Below, in pieces: positions 1-11,027 of a stretch of 64,000 bases of DNA. Numbering within the stretch: the stretch's first letter is position 1; each line of letters opens with the position of its first letter. This DNA is from Byssochlamys sp. IMV 00236 (taxonomy: Eukaryota; Ascomycota; Eurotiomycetes; Eurotiales; Thermoascaceae), in assembly GCA_001931875.2 (NCBI GenBank), contig MSJH02000614.1, positions 1-64,000 of the forward strand. The letters run 5' to 3'. A program made the position numbers and the translations under genes. The notes under the pieces are model-generated. The model saw nothing but the letters and a program-made list of their open reading frames with translations. It was not told the DNA's origin and made no database searches.

Positions 1-1212
1 CATGCGAAATACGGCTCAGGCTGAACGCTTAAGGCGGCGTATGCCTTTGAGACGGTACTACTCTGGCTCGGAAGTGATTTAAACAAAGAGGAACATGTAA
101 CCGTGTCAAAAGAGGAAGCCCTTGCAGCATGCATCCAATGAGCACGAAGTACAAGTCCAGTATACTAGCTTGTCAGTGATTGCATTAATCTAAGGACTAT
201 ACGAGTAGAAGTCTATCCTAGGCGTTTAGAGCCCTAAGCTAATTCGTTGCTGTACTACTGTAGGGTTTTATGTTACATGAGAACGTCTTAAATTTTCGTT
301 TGTTTATTTTATTTCAATACTGATATCTAGAAATACATAGTCCTCTAGCTCGAGCACTCTTAGCCTCGTGCGAGGCAAGAGCCAACTCAGGTTACAGCTC
401 GGTTAATAACTATGTACTACCATCCACGCTGTATGCCAGGTCAAATGGCACCTAGCCATGAAGATGGAAATAGAACGCCATGACCTCATTATCGATCTGG
501 CTTTTTGATGCGTAGAGATAGTTAGCCAAAGCAAAGACTAATATCTCGATTCTCGAATCGACGATTGTGAGACATTGTCTGGAAGAGCCGGATCGAGCGG
601 AACGGACGGTACTACGCTTCTACCGCGAAGCATTCGAGAGATGACGCTCCTGAAGATCATGGCGATCCATTCTCTCTTCATCTCTATATTGAACAGGTTC
701 CGGTGCTGTAAACTCACTCAGCCACCGTAATAGATGATTTCCGTAGCGTAGGTATCATCCTTCTGCTGCCGTTTCGAGATACGGCGGGAGCCACATATCA
801 ACCGAAAACATGACCAAGGAGATATGTCAAAAAGGACGAGTAATTATCAGCTTCAAGTAGGCATGAACTATTAGCGTTTTCTATTATGTTTAGAGATTAT
901 GTGCGGTGCTACAAAGAAATATCGAATATAGGAAGCAAAACTTCTTCTCAAAGACAGACGTAATTCCGCTGTATCAGTATATACGTGATCCCGGGAACGG
1001 ACTCCTATGTCGGAAGACGTAGAAAAAAAAATACCACTAATTTGTCTGTTCCAAGAAGGCGCCAGACAATTACTGCGTCATAGCCTCGAGCTGCACCCGC
1101 TATCTTGTATAAGTAAAGGGACTTCCCCTCGAACCACACCGTTGACGATCCTCATAGAAGCCGAAGAAAAAAACACCTCAACCATTTGTCATTCACTTTA
1201 ACGCATGTGACT
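1..1212. other. Intergenic, no gene recognised
   Basis: I see no open frame with recognisable protein character, no tRNA and no clear repeat here. The last part presumably contains the promoter of the pyrophosphatase gene that begins at 1213. Confidence 0.5.
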
Positions 1213-2101
1213 ATGCATAACAGGTATGATATTAAGGTGGTTGGGGAACAAGAACCCACTGGTTCTCGTATCTTCTTTGAGGAGAAGGGCCGTCGCATAT
1301 CACCATGGCATGATATTCCTCTGTACGCCAATGAAGCAAATGGCCTATTAAATATGGTCGTTGAAATTCCCAAAGGAACAAATGCGAAGCTGGAGGTTGG
1401 CGCGTTCTCTGAAAATGGTGTCACTATGCTGTTAGCTTACGAAATCTCTAGATTTCCAAAGAGGAAGACTACAACCCCATCAAACAAGATACCAACCACG
1501 GTGGTCTAAGATACCTTGCAGATATACCGCCCTTCAAAGGATATCCCTGCAACTATGGAGCATTTCCCCAGGTAAAACATGACTTAGAAAAGGTCGGATA
1601 TGTTCCTAACTGCTGATCCTCAATCTAGACCTACGAAAGTCCCGACATACTCGACGGTAAAACCGGTGTACAAGGAGATGACGACCCTCTGGATGTCTGT
1701 GAGATTGGGAACGAACCCGCTTACCCCGGTGAAGTCAAGACGGTGAAGGTCCTTGGAGCTATAGCCATCTTGGACCAAGGGCAAACAGACTGGAAGATAA
1801 TTGCCGTTGATGTCAACGATTCCCTCTCAAGCAAGCTTACCGATATATCGGACGTAGAGGTTCATCTACCAGACTTCTTGGGAAAGCTCAAAGACTGGTA
1901 TTGCTTGTATAAGATCCCTGAGGGAAAGCCTCCAAATGAAGTAGCTCTATGTGGGCAGCTTCAAGATCGAAGGTTACTACCACGAAACTACCCATTTTCT
2001 TTTCGGACGTTATCTGACAATATCTTAGATCCGCTCTTGAACTCATAAGCCACTTCCACGGCACATGGAAATCAATGGAACAGAAGGCTGGTAGTCAATA
2101 A
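1213..2101 (+). CDS. Inorganic pyrophosphatase (family I, eukaryotic type)
   Basis: Hydrolyses pyrophosphate to two phosphates with Mg2+, normally in the cytosol, pulling PPi-releasing biosynthesis forward. Four exons: 1213-1395, 1452-1571, 1629-1972 and 2029-2101, giving 239 residues. Family landmarks run in order: SPWHDIPLYA, NMVVEIPKGTNAKLE joined across intron 1 to ISKEEDYNPIKQD, GYPCNYGAFPQ, the metal-binding GDDDPLDVCEIG, DWKIIAVDVND and YKIPEGKP. All the acidic and basic catalytic positions of the yeast enzyme that I can place are kept. The last exon restores a C-terminal helix (LELISHFHGTWKSM) that the unspliced frame misses. The ATG at 1213 puts the family's beta-strand start in register. 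At 239 residues it is shorter than the usual roughly 285, so it is probably a paralogue rather than the housekeeping copy (inference). Confidence 0.88.
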
Positions 2102-2801
2102 TGATGGAAATACGACTTCTATCTACTCACGGCTATTTCTTCCATCGAACTTCGTACCTTACTTATTCTTCTGATTTGGGTATGGACAAGCTTAATGGCC
2201 CCAGTAGCTACCTACAAATATATGACCTTTAGCCCACGAGTATGTGAAAGTTGAAATCATTTTCAGTGTTGGACGTTGAAAATAATGGGTAGAATAAATA
2301 ATCTGCTGCATCGCCATACGAATATAGCGTTTGGTTTATTCATAATTGGTCGACCACCTAAACAATACGAGGCCACTCGACTCAATTCTGTTTTTGTAGA
2401 AAGGTGCACACGATTAACCCGCGAGTTTCCCGCTCTCACTGAGATTATAAACATCAAAAGAACGCGTCAGGTAGTCAAATACGCCAATTATGCCTCCGTA
2501 TGACAGAGTCAATGAAGTCGGCGTGAGATAAATGTGCTGGTCAAATATTCGTGGAAGCTGATTATTATATCCCAATTATTTGACCATGGAACAGGGGATG
2601 TATTGTGAAGTGTTAAAACTGGGAAAAATTTGTAACTGGTATGGATAACAATCTAGCATACTATGAAGGACAGGAGATTCCACACATTCATTATTTCCTA
2701 GCCTATAGTCATTGGCGTCGACGTATAAAACAAATATATCTCCACTTATCAAGAGTAAACTGGATACTCAAGATACCTATGAGAAGACACAGTTGCCATA
2801 T
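2102..2801. other. Convergent intergenic region
   Basis: Lies between the 3' ends of the pyrophosphatase (+) and the SHB17-like gene (-). Short open frames occur (for example 2276-2503) but show no protein family features. I see nothing else. Confidence 0.5.
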
Positions 2802-3669
2802 CTAGCCACGAGATGTCCAGTGCCGTCCTGAAGCTCCAAGGAGGACAGCAGGCTCATTCAGGTCATCATGTTCAAAGCTTTTATAATTAGCAACGATCAT
2901 TACAAGAGAAGCAAGCAACCTACCAAAGGATTCCAACTCCAGCTGTTTGAATTAAAAACCTCATTCCATGCGACAATGGTTGTTCAGCCCACCTCAGCGC
3001 TAGGGCAGACAGAATGTGGCCATGGGCGATGCAAACAATATCGGGAGCTCTCTCTCTTCCTTGTGGTCCCTTAGTGAATCGCTTCATGTCCTTGATCAGC
3101 TCATCTAGTCGATCAGAGACAGCTTCTGGTGATCTTTTGAGGGGATTATTGGTTAGTCTATTGAATAAACCGGATCTGTTTCTACAAGTGAAGCCCTTAC
3201 TCTCCACCTTCACATCCATCTCTCCAAATGTTCCATGGTCGGTCCTTATCGAGGCCCCTTGAGTTTCTCAACTTCCGGACTTCTGCTATAGTGAGGCCCT
3301 CATAATCGCCATATCCCCATTCCCGCAAGTTCTCAGTGACGCAGAGGGTCGGATGCGGCGTCACGGAAGAGATAGACTCAGAATCAATGCCCAAGCCTAA
3401 GAGGTCTAGCGTTTGACGAGCTCGCGCACGAGGCGAGCAGTAGCTATAGCGTGGTGAGCCTCAGAGATACGTTTGAAATGTATGTATACTCACACCCGAC
3501 TAATATTCTTTGGCTGAATTAACTTGCCTTGGCCTACCCAGGCATTCGCAGTAGCTTTGACTTCCCGCTCGCCGCTTTCCGTCAAGGGAATGTCGGTAGA
3601 TCCCGTATGGCGCTCTTCCTTGGACCATTCGGTTTCACCATGGCGTATCACAAAGATTCTGGAAGCCAT
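2802..3669 (-). CDS. SHB17-like sedoheptulose-bisphosphatase (phosphoglycerate mutase superfamily)
   Basis: Histidine phosphatase resembling yeast Shb17, which dephosphorylates sedoheptulose-1,7-bisphosphate in riboneogenesis. Four exons on the minus strand: 3669-3494, 3443-3201, 3133-2924 and 2877-2802, giving 234 residues. The catalytic RHGETEWS is near residue 9 and is followed by HTGSTDIPLT. Splicing gives YCSPRARARQTL, LREWGYGDYEG and DRPWNIWRDGCEGGES. The second catalytic histidine is in CIAHGHILSAL. The last exon supplies the family tail (FEHDDLNEPAV). Yeast Shb17 is about 271 residues; the loss falls between the second histidine and the tail, where this copy is shortened. It converges on the pyrophosphatase. 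Family assignment is strong; the exact sugar substrate is inferred. Confidence 0.87.
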
Positions 3670-4505
3670 TTTGTAGACCAATAGAGACGAAAATACCATC
3701 AAACTGGATTTAGAAGTTGGTGAGATTTTCGGGGATGAAACGTTGGCTTTCGCAGCATATTTATGAGAGACTCAATAGCCAAAAGAATACATCCTTTCCT
3801 TACTTTTACGTCACTTTGGTGTAGAAAACAGGATCATGCATCTACGAGCCTGTGATAAAACAGGCGATAATCCCGTTTGAATATTTCATCTACTATGACA
3901 AGCAACGGGAAGCCCGGGAAAGACGGAGTAGTTAAGCTGTCTCCTGACATCACTGCATATTATATAATTGTAGCATTCGGTCCTTCGTCTTTTATAATCC
4001 GTTATGATGTGATGGTATAATGTTGCTTGAGGAGTTCCGATTTCGCAGGAACATCATAAAATCATATATCTCTTAGAGAGCCCATCCCTTTTGATTCATA
4101 TAAGTATGCGGGACGGTTACAAACGACTCCATTGGGACCGCGCCAACCGCTTTACCCGGCGCAAATTAGAAACTATGGACGTAAACAGGTATTCTAGCCG
4201 GTTCAGTCCAAATTATTCTGGCCTAGGAAAGAATTTGAACATGAGTAGTCGCTGGGAAATATCACAGGGTAGCCAAACTATCTGGGATCTCTCTGGCTGG
4301 GTCGGACACGGCACGGAATCATTTCATTTGTAGCTCTCTTAGGGTCCAAGGAACGCAAGGCTATATAGTCCGGTAAAGGTCTAGGTGCTTGCCTAAAGAG
4401 CGATGCTGAAGCCTCTTATCATCAAAATCTCGCTCCTCGTGTATATAGACACCGTTGATTTTAGTTCATACTGGTATCCTGTATTCTCTTAATAGATATA
4501 AAATC
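3670..4505. other. Intergenic, no gene recognised
   Basis: Contains the presumed promoter of the SHB17-like gene and the 3' flank of the acid phosphatase. The open frame at 4091-4333 begins with TTG and has no recognisable domain. Confidence 0.45.
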
Positions 4506-5851
4506 CTATCTGAGGAATGTAATTCGAGAAGGGCTATAGGTCTGCCATGCTCGCCACTGTACCTCCGTCCATTGACTCACTAGATCAAAGCCATATCCCC
4601 CATCACTATCCGGGCGTGTTATTCCCCAAAAAGCCGGCTTAACGTCGCCATTAAGAATGAACCGTACGCGCTTTTCGCCATTCCTTCCAGGATAAGATTC
4701 TATACCAACGTGACCTAGGTACGGTGCAAGCAACGCAGCTCGCCATTGTCGATCTTCATCAACCCTGTCCAAGGCGGGTTCCCAGTTCTTACGGAAATTC
4801 ATACCGAGCAAACAGCAGAGATACAAAATCTCTTCACGATGCGTAAATGCAATCCGCAGAGGTAACTGGGGACCCTGACTAGGACGATTGCTTAAGGCAG
4901 TCATAGCAGCTTTAAGCCAGGGTATTGCGTAAAAGCCTGGCCGTGGCATGCCGTATCCTTCACTGTAATAATATTTTACATCTCTCAGATATTCGAATCC
5001 TGGCCGGTCATCTGCCTCAAAGCATTTTTCAAACGGCGTCGGCCTGTTTGCTACCGCATCGTAACAATAGAGCAATTGCATTGCGTATATATCCGTCGCT
5101 GACAAGGGAGTCGCCGTATGCCAATCATTATGCAGTCGTCTGTAGATCGGGTGTGTTGTAACTTGCATCAGCTTCTCAAATTTGTCGGAGCCTCTGGATT
5201 GGTCGACAGAGAAAGCTTTATGCCATCGAAGATTATCGCACTGGTGAGAATTGTCCTCACATTGCAACACCTTGACCCTAACATCAACACGACGAGGATG
5301 GTCGTCATAATTGCCAGTAGGACTGCCTTTCTTCCCTATTTTCCTTCAGTATGACAATGTAAACGGGACCAATATGGCGATTTAAACGTACCTAGGATAC
5401 CGCTGGAAAATGCCAATGCAGAACTCCGACAGCGCATGGCCGAATCAGTCCAAATATATAATTCAGGTTTAGAATAATGAGAAGCGGGTATTAGCCATTG
5501 CTTGTACCGAACACGAAATGCTCTACCTAAGTCTAAACTCTGTTTGAGCCCTTCGTTAGAGACATTTCCCACATGTGCGTCGGTAATCCAACTCTGATAT
5601 GAGGATAAGAAGGACAGTCTTCCTGTAACAAATGGACGACCAGAACTTTGGAGCGAGCGGAGCTTCTGTAGGAATGGCGCCATGAAGTGGGCGTAGTCAT
5701 GATAGGATACCTCGATGCTTCCATGACGACAAAGGTAGACTGCCCCATAGACTTGACCAGACGATGGAGGGGGAGGTTGTTTGAAAATGTTACTATATGG
5801 AGATATTGCAGCGAGATGTCCCCGAAGGGCTGAAACGGGGTTCTGCGACAT
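4506..5851 (-). CDS. Histidine acid phosphatase family protein
   Basis: Two exons, 5851-5392 and 5335-4506, with a 56-bp intron, encoding 429 residues. The N-terminal half has YLCRHGSIEV, the histidine acid phosphatase nucleophile region, and later YIWTDSAMRCRSSALAF, which matches the family's substrate-side strand. The C-terminal half contains AFTHREEILYL, at the place of the HD/HAE proton donor. The usual RHGxRxP reads RHGSIEV, so the second arginine is missing; some fungal branches tolerate this, but activity is uncertain. No signal peptide is visible at the chosen ATG, unlike secreted phytases, so the protein may be intracellular or an upstream exon was missed. It is divergent from the metal transporter at 6473. 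Confidence 0.8.
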
Positions 5852-6472
5852 GTATAAGTCTGCGTAGGTAACGAAGAAATGTCACAAAATGGCGGGGAGA
5901 TGCCGGGCTACACAAACCCAGGGAGACCGAACCTTCGCCTCGTGAAATGTCCAATATGGTCCAATATGGTCCCTTGCTGGCTTATCTTTCGCTCAGAATT
6001 GGCTTTGGCCCGGTGATGTACCATTCCACTTCTTGATCAGAAGGACTATAACTGCCATGCTTCAGCAACGACGAATACGACTCTTATTGATTCGCTCATC
6101 TCCGTCGATCGTAAGTATGAATGTGACATCATGTTGGGAACTGGCTAAATATTCACGTTGTCTTGCGTTGTTTCTCCCTTCACTTCTTAGACGTAACGTA
6201 TGTACATACATACATATGTACGGGGAAACCCCGGTATATCCGGGATAGCCGCTGGATGCCAAGGACTGTTTGGACAGGTAATTAGATCATAACCACCGTG
6301 CAACTACTGCAAGGCACAAGCGAGATACATCCTATCCTGGTTGGTCTAGGCATTGTGGGAACTCTAATTAAACATAAGGATAGGAACTTGCTGAGTCACT
6401 GTGACATATAAATGAAACGCATAAGCCTTGAAAAGAAGCTTGACAGTTTTTGTACTGGAACTTTTCACCAAA
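5852..6472. other. Divergent promoter region (acid phosphatase / CDF transporter)
   Basis: Lies between two divergently transcribed genes and so probably contains both promoters. It holds a tandem pair of CCAAT elements (listed separately) and no supported coding sequence. Confidence 0.5.
5951..5970 (+). promoter_or_regulatory. Tandem CCAAT elements
   Basis: The decamer CCAATATGGT occurs twice with no gap. CCAAT is the core bound by the fungal HapB/C/E complex. The position between two divergent start codons fits a regulatory role, but function is inferred. Confidence 0.4.
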
Positions 6473-7984
6473 ATGGTCGCGCGACAGTGGAGTATGCTAG
6501 GGACAAGCCCTGGAACGACCGATGGCCAGGATGCAAGACGGAGTAGCAACACGAACCCGATGAGACGGGAATACTTTGGAAACTCGTCACATCTCAGAGA
6601 TGATACAGCGGCCACTGAAGCAGAGAAAAGACGCACAGAACTCAAGAATAAGATTCTTGCGGGAGTACAGAACTTCAATGTCGAGCACTATCGGAAGAGT
6701 GACGAGGAGCTCAAATCGATTAAAAACAAACGCGTTCGGGAATTCTACGAAGCACAAAATCAAAAACTGAATGATTGGGCTGAAGTTGATAGCCTTGTCT
6801 GGGATTTAGTAGACGATGTGGTCGATAGCATGGATCCAGATGCCAATCGCGACGGAATTGTGGATAGAAACACGCCACTTGTTCACACTGGCTACGATCT
6901 AGAGGCTTTCTTGCCCTGGAAAGAGCGCGAAAAGCGCATCAGAGACAATCGCACAGCCCAGAGAGCACTGAATGTAAGTTAAACTGAATGCAATTGCTCT
7001 TCTTTAGGTTGACCTGGACTCTAGATAAATGTACTGGCAAATGTCTTGTTGCTGGTAGCAAAGGTGGTCGCCGTGACATCGACACACTCGCTGTCCTTGA
7101 TTGCTTCGCTTCTAGACTCGGCATTGGATCTTCTATGTACACTGATTATTTGGTCAACAAGCAAGCTAGCTAGTTGGCAGACTGCATCGGTGAAACTGGC
7201 ATTTCCCGCGGGCCGCCAACGTCTACGCCCTCTCGGTATATTGATCTTTTCGATCCTTATGGTGGTCTCCTTTGTGCAGATCCTGCGGGAGTCTGCTGCA
7301 AAATTACTCCCTTCTGGTGATCACCATACTCTCACTTTGCCACCTGTTGCTATCGGCGCGATGGCAGGAAATATTGTCGTTAAAGGACTCGTTGGGTTGT
7401 ATTACTTTAGAGTCAAGAACTCACAGGTCCAAGCTCTAGTTCAAGGTCGGTATACATCTTCCACTACTAGGCCATATAATAACTCTTAAAAGATTGCAAG
7501 ACGGATGTTTATTTCAACCTATCATCGTTGTTATTCCCTTTTATCGGCCACAAGCTCGATATCTGGTATCTCGATCCTCTTGGGGCCGCACTGCTATCGC
7601 TGTATGTCATTTATGATTGGGCCCACACGTCAGTCACAACAATCAACAGACTGACTGGTGCCGCGGTATCTACCCAAACTGCAAAGAAACTGATATACCT
7701 GGCGTGGCGTTTCTCTCCTGTTGTCGATTCGTATAAATCGATGACAGCCTATTATCTTGGTGATGGTATCATTGTCGAGGTTGAGATCACACTTGATGAA
7801 AGGACACCTCTGCCTCTAGCCCATGATATTGCCCAGACCATACAATACTGTTTTGAAGGTTTGTACACAAAGCTCTTGCATGCACTAGCCGCAGCTAATC
7901 TGAAAGATAGGGCTAGCGGAGGTTGATAGAAGTTTCGTGACAGTAGACTATAGCTCACTTGGACTGCCATACCATGCTGGATAA
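6473..7984 (+). CDS. Cation diffusion facilitator (CDF) metal transporter
   Basis: Membrane antiporter exporting divalent metal (Mn/Fe/Zn class) from cytosol to organelle or outside. Four exons: 6473-6973, 7025-7445, 7493-7858 and 7911-7984, giving 453 residues. A hydrophilic N-terminal domain of about 165 residues precedes the membrane part. Helix 2 carries SLIASLLDSALD, with the family's metal-binding aspartates. Splicing restores DCKTDVYFN in helix 5, again with two aspartates. WYLDPLGAALLSLYVI marks the last helix, and a cytosolic domain follows (VEVEITLDERTPL, then FVTVDY from the last exon). The start at 6473 has an AAA context; the frame upstream begins only with TTG. The metal cannot be decided by eye. 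Confidence 0.9.
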
Positions 7985-9889
7985 TTTGGACGACAAACTA
8001 CCTCGGTTGAACTTCATTGATCGAGTGATGGCTCTGCAAGAGTCTGCAAGAGGAATGAAGACTGCGTTGGCGAACTTTTCGAATACGACATTCTTCAGTC
8101 CGTGATAGCTAATATCCATTCATCTTGCAGATGCCATGTCATCATGGTCCTGACATTTTTTTATAGTATATTATATACATCTATCGATGAGGTGGCCGCA
8201 GAACTAGCCGTACAAAAGTGGTCTCTATTACATCGCTCCCCGGGTATGTACTAATAACACATAAGAAATCTCACGTTGTATGAAACGCACTTTAGCCATA
8301 GTCTGAAATGATAAGCAGAGCCGATATTCCATACTAACACCTGTAAGTGCGGTATGATCACTTCTCAACATGGAGCACCAGTTCTATTCCAGGGAGGGAT
8401 TTTAATTCGTCGACCTCGCTCTGACTGATATCACGGCCACTAAATAAACATCAGTCATGCATCACTACGCGTGAGAAGTTCGAAGAGATCAACTTATGAA
8501 CATACGATAAGTACACTGGCGGACGAGATGCAGTTATAATCGCATGAACTTTATCTGACCCTTCGAGAATTCTGTTGGCCTAATTAGATGCTGTCCGTGG
8601 TGAAAAATGTGCGGCTTGACCTACTGTTTTACTTTCTCCAGAACTGTGTCCTGGACGTTCTCCTTTGGGTAGACGGTTACTTTCTGCAATGATCGTTATC
8701 TTCTGTCGCCTATCACAAAGGTAGTAGCTAACATACCGGCATTTTCAGCTCGACCTTCACAGTAGGACTCAGCGTGGGACAGGGTAGAGTGACTGTTGAT
8801 AATATTCTTTAGAGATGAGAAATGAGCAGGATAATGGTATACAAGACTAGTATTCGATATTTATTTCAGGCACAGCATGTGGGTGGCATGGTCGGAATTT
8901 ACTAAAAGCGGAATGAGAGTAGCAGTAACGTCATCTGATGTGTAACTTGCACGTTGCTTGCGGTTGAGATCATACCGATAATAATACCTGGAATGCGCAA
9001 AGATCATCACACGATGCTAACCGCCATACCATACTTATCCGGGCTATCCGGCGAATCAGGCGGCGCCGCAAGTCAGTGAATTGCCTGACAATAACACTCT
9101 AAGCGAAGACAACATTCCTAAGAGCTTCTAGAATATTAACATATGATACTAGTCCCTAATCCAGCCGACCCGGATTCAGGTGTATTCGAAGCTTAAGTTG
9201 AACGCCACAGGGGACGCTACCAATCGCAGTGAGACCATCAACGCGAGTTGGGCAATTCTGAGAGATCCAGCCACGAAATAATCCTAAAAATAGATCTTTA
9301 TTGGTTACATATATCTATCTACTCTCTGGCTTGACGGTGGTAGATGCTCAGGTGATCACAGTGAATCTGCGATGGGTAAAAGCGGCTCCGTGCTTTACAG
9401 CGTTTATGGACACATCGAGAAATATATATGCAACTGATCGAAGGAGGGAACGAAGCGAGATTTGAAATAGAATAATATCTGCCGTTCATCCGATGCAGAA
9501 AGCAGCTTTGCGTTGACATGTATCTATAAAGTAGGTCCCAAATATTACTTCCTGGTAATTTGGCCCGGGCGATCCGCGAAGTTACCATATTATAGCTGGC
9601 AGAGAAAGCCAGTGACGCGCCAAATCCAGGTCCATATTACGAAGATTTCAGGAGAGGGGCATTATCATGACGTATCATTTTCTTTCCGGGGAGACGCTAC
9701 ATTTCTAACTTGCTCGTCTTCTTCAAGAAATTTGTAGCTTTGCGCAGTTACTCAGTCGCCCTCACGTTGGTATAAACTGCCGGTTTGGGTTTCTTTTCAC
9801 TATTATTTCTTTGAGCCATAAAATTCCATTGCCGAATCTACGTGCTGGAGAAGTCAGACCTTAGTCTAGGTTGCCCTTGACCAGAATCA
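7985..9889. other. Long intergenic region, no gene recognised
   Basis: About 1.9 kb with stop codons in all frames and no recognisable family, tRNA or tandem repeat. The end contains the adenylate kinase promoter. Confidence 0.45.
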
Positions 9890-10858
9890 ATGGGGAGAAG
9901 TGACGATATCAGCTCCATCCAGAGCACCCTTTCAGACCTCGAACAGCGTGCTTCGGCTCTAGAAAGCAAGATTTCTGTTGGAGACACCGGTCCCAAAAAT
10001 GGTCCTGTCGATAAGCATATACGTATTGCCTTAGTGGGCCCTCCAGGATCAGGTCGGTTGTATTATTTCCCTCAGTGAGACTATTTTCTAACATGAATAT
10101 TACCACAAAGGGAAGTCAACTCAGGCGACAAAGCTTAAGAACAAGTTTTGCATATGTCACCTTGTAAGTAGATCTGTAGACAATGTCTGAGCTGGAGGAC
10201 TGATATAATACCATCCTACAGCCCATTGGACAAGTGTTACGGTCTCAGATCTCTAGAGGAACTCCAGCAGTCAAGTCTGCAAGAGATGTAATGGGACATA
10301 GTAGTTTAGTTACAGACGAGACTATGATCGATCTTATCCGCGACGAAATTAACAATAATAAGGAATGCAGAAATGGGTATATCTCCGCTCCTTCCGCAAA
10401 CAGTGCCACGCCGATATAGAGGAATAATAACACATCCCAGGTTTGTTCTTGATGATTTTCCACGCAACCTCACCGAGGCCAGGCTTCTAGATCAAATGCT
10501 AGAATCCCAGAACCAGCGACTTCATCACGCAATTGAACTCGGAGTTTCTGATACTGGTTTGCTAGAGTCACGAATAACAGGGCGTCTTACCCATCTCGCG
10601 TCGGGCCGTTTATATCATACGATCTTTCACCCTCCCAAAGAGTACATGAAAGATGATATCACGGGAGAGCCTCTTGTACATCGTCCAGATGACACAGTCA
10701 AGAATACGAGGGATCGTCTGAACATATATCGCGAGCGAATGACACTTATTCCTGACTATTATAAGAGAAAGGGTATATGGAGAGAGGTGGATGGTAGTCA
10801 GGGGGAAGGTCAGGTATTTAACTCCATCCTAAGAGAAATTGAAAGAGAAGGCAGTTAA
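9890..10858 (+). CDS. Adenylate kinase, divergent paralogue
   Basis: Converts ATP + AMP to 2 ADP. Four exons: 9890-10052, 10111-10163, 10222-10376 and 10441-10858, giving 262 residues, close to cytosolic Adk1. The P-loop GPPGSGKSTQ is rebuilt across intron 1. RITGRLTH, SGRLYHTIFHPPK and DDITGEPL mark the LID region, and DYYKRKGIW the C-terminal part. A leading segment of about 45 residues resembles the N-terminal extension of fungal Adk1. Two AMP-site motifs differ from the norm: TGDMLR reads IGQVLR and DGFPRT reads DDFPRN, with both arginines kept. Such changes at near-invariant positions suggest a specialised or relaxed paralogue. It is convergent, 170 bp away, with the TauD-type gene. Confidence 0.87.
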
Positions 10859-11027
10859 AGAACTATTCTGGTTTTATCTTGGTATTATTCTGTATTACAT
10901 CCCCAATATCCAATAGCATGAGGCAATATCTGATTAGTGTCTAAGCTAATGACTAAATGTAAGACGTATTCGCACAGCATCTATGCGTTTGCCGATACAT
11001 GTAGATAAGAGATATCTATACATATTC

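Noticed and set aside
1186..1212. Earlier start for the pyrophosphatase
   Set aside because: The codon at 1186 is TTG; the ATG at 1213 matches the family's start position.
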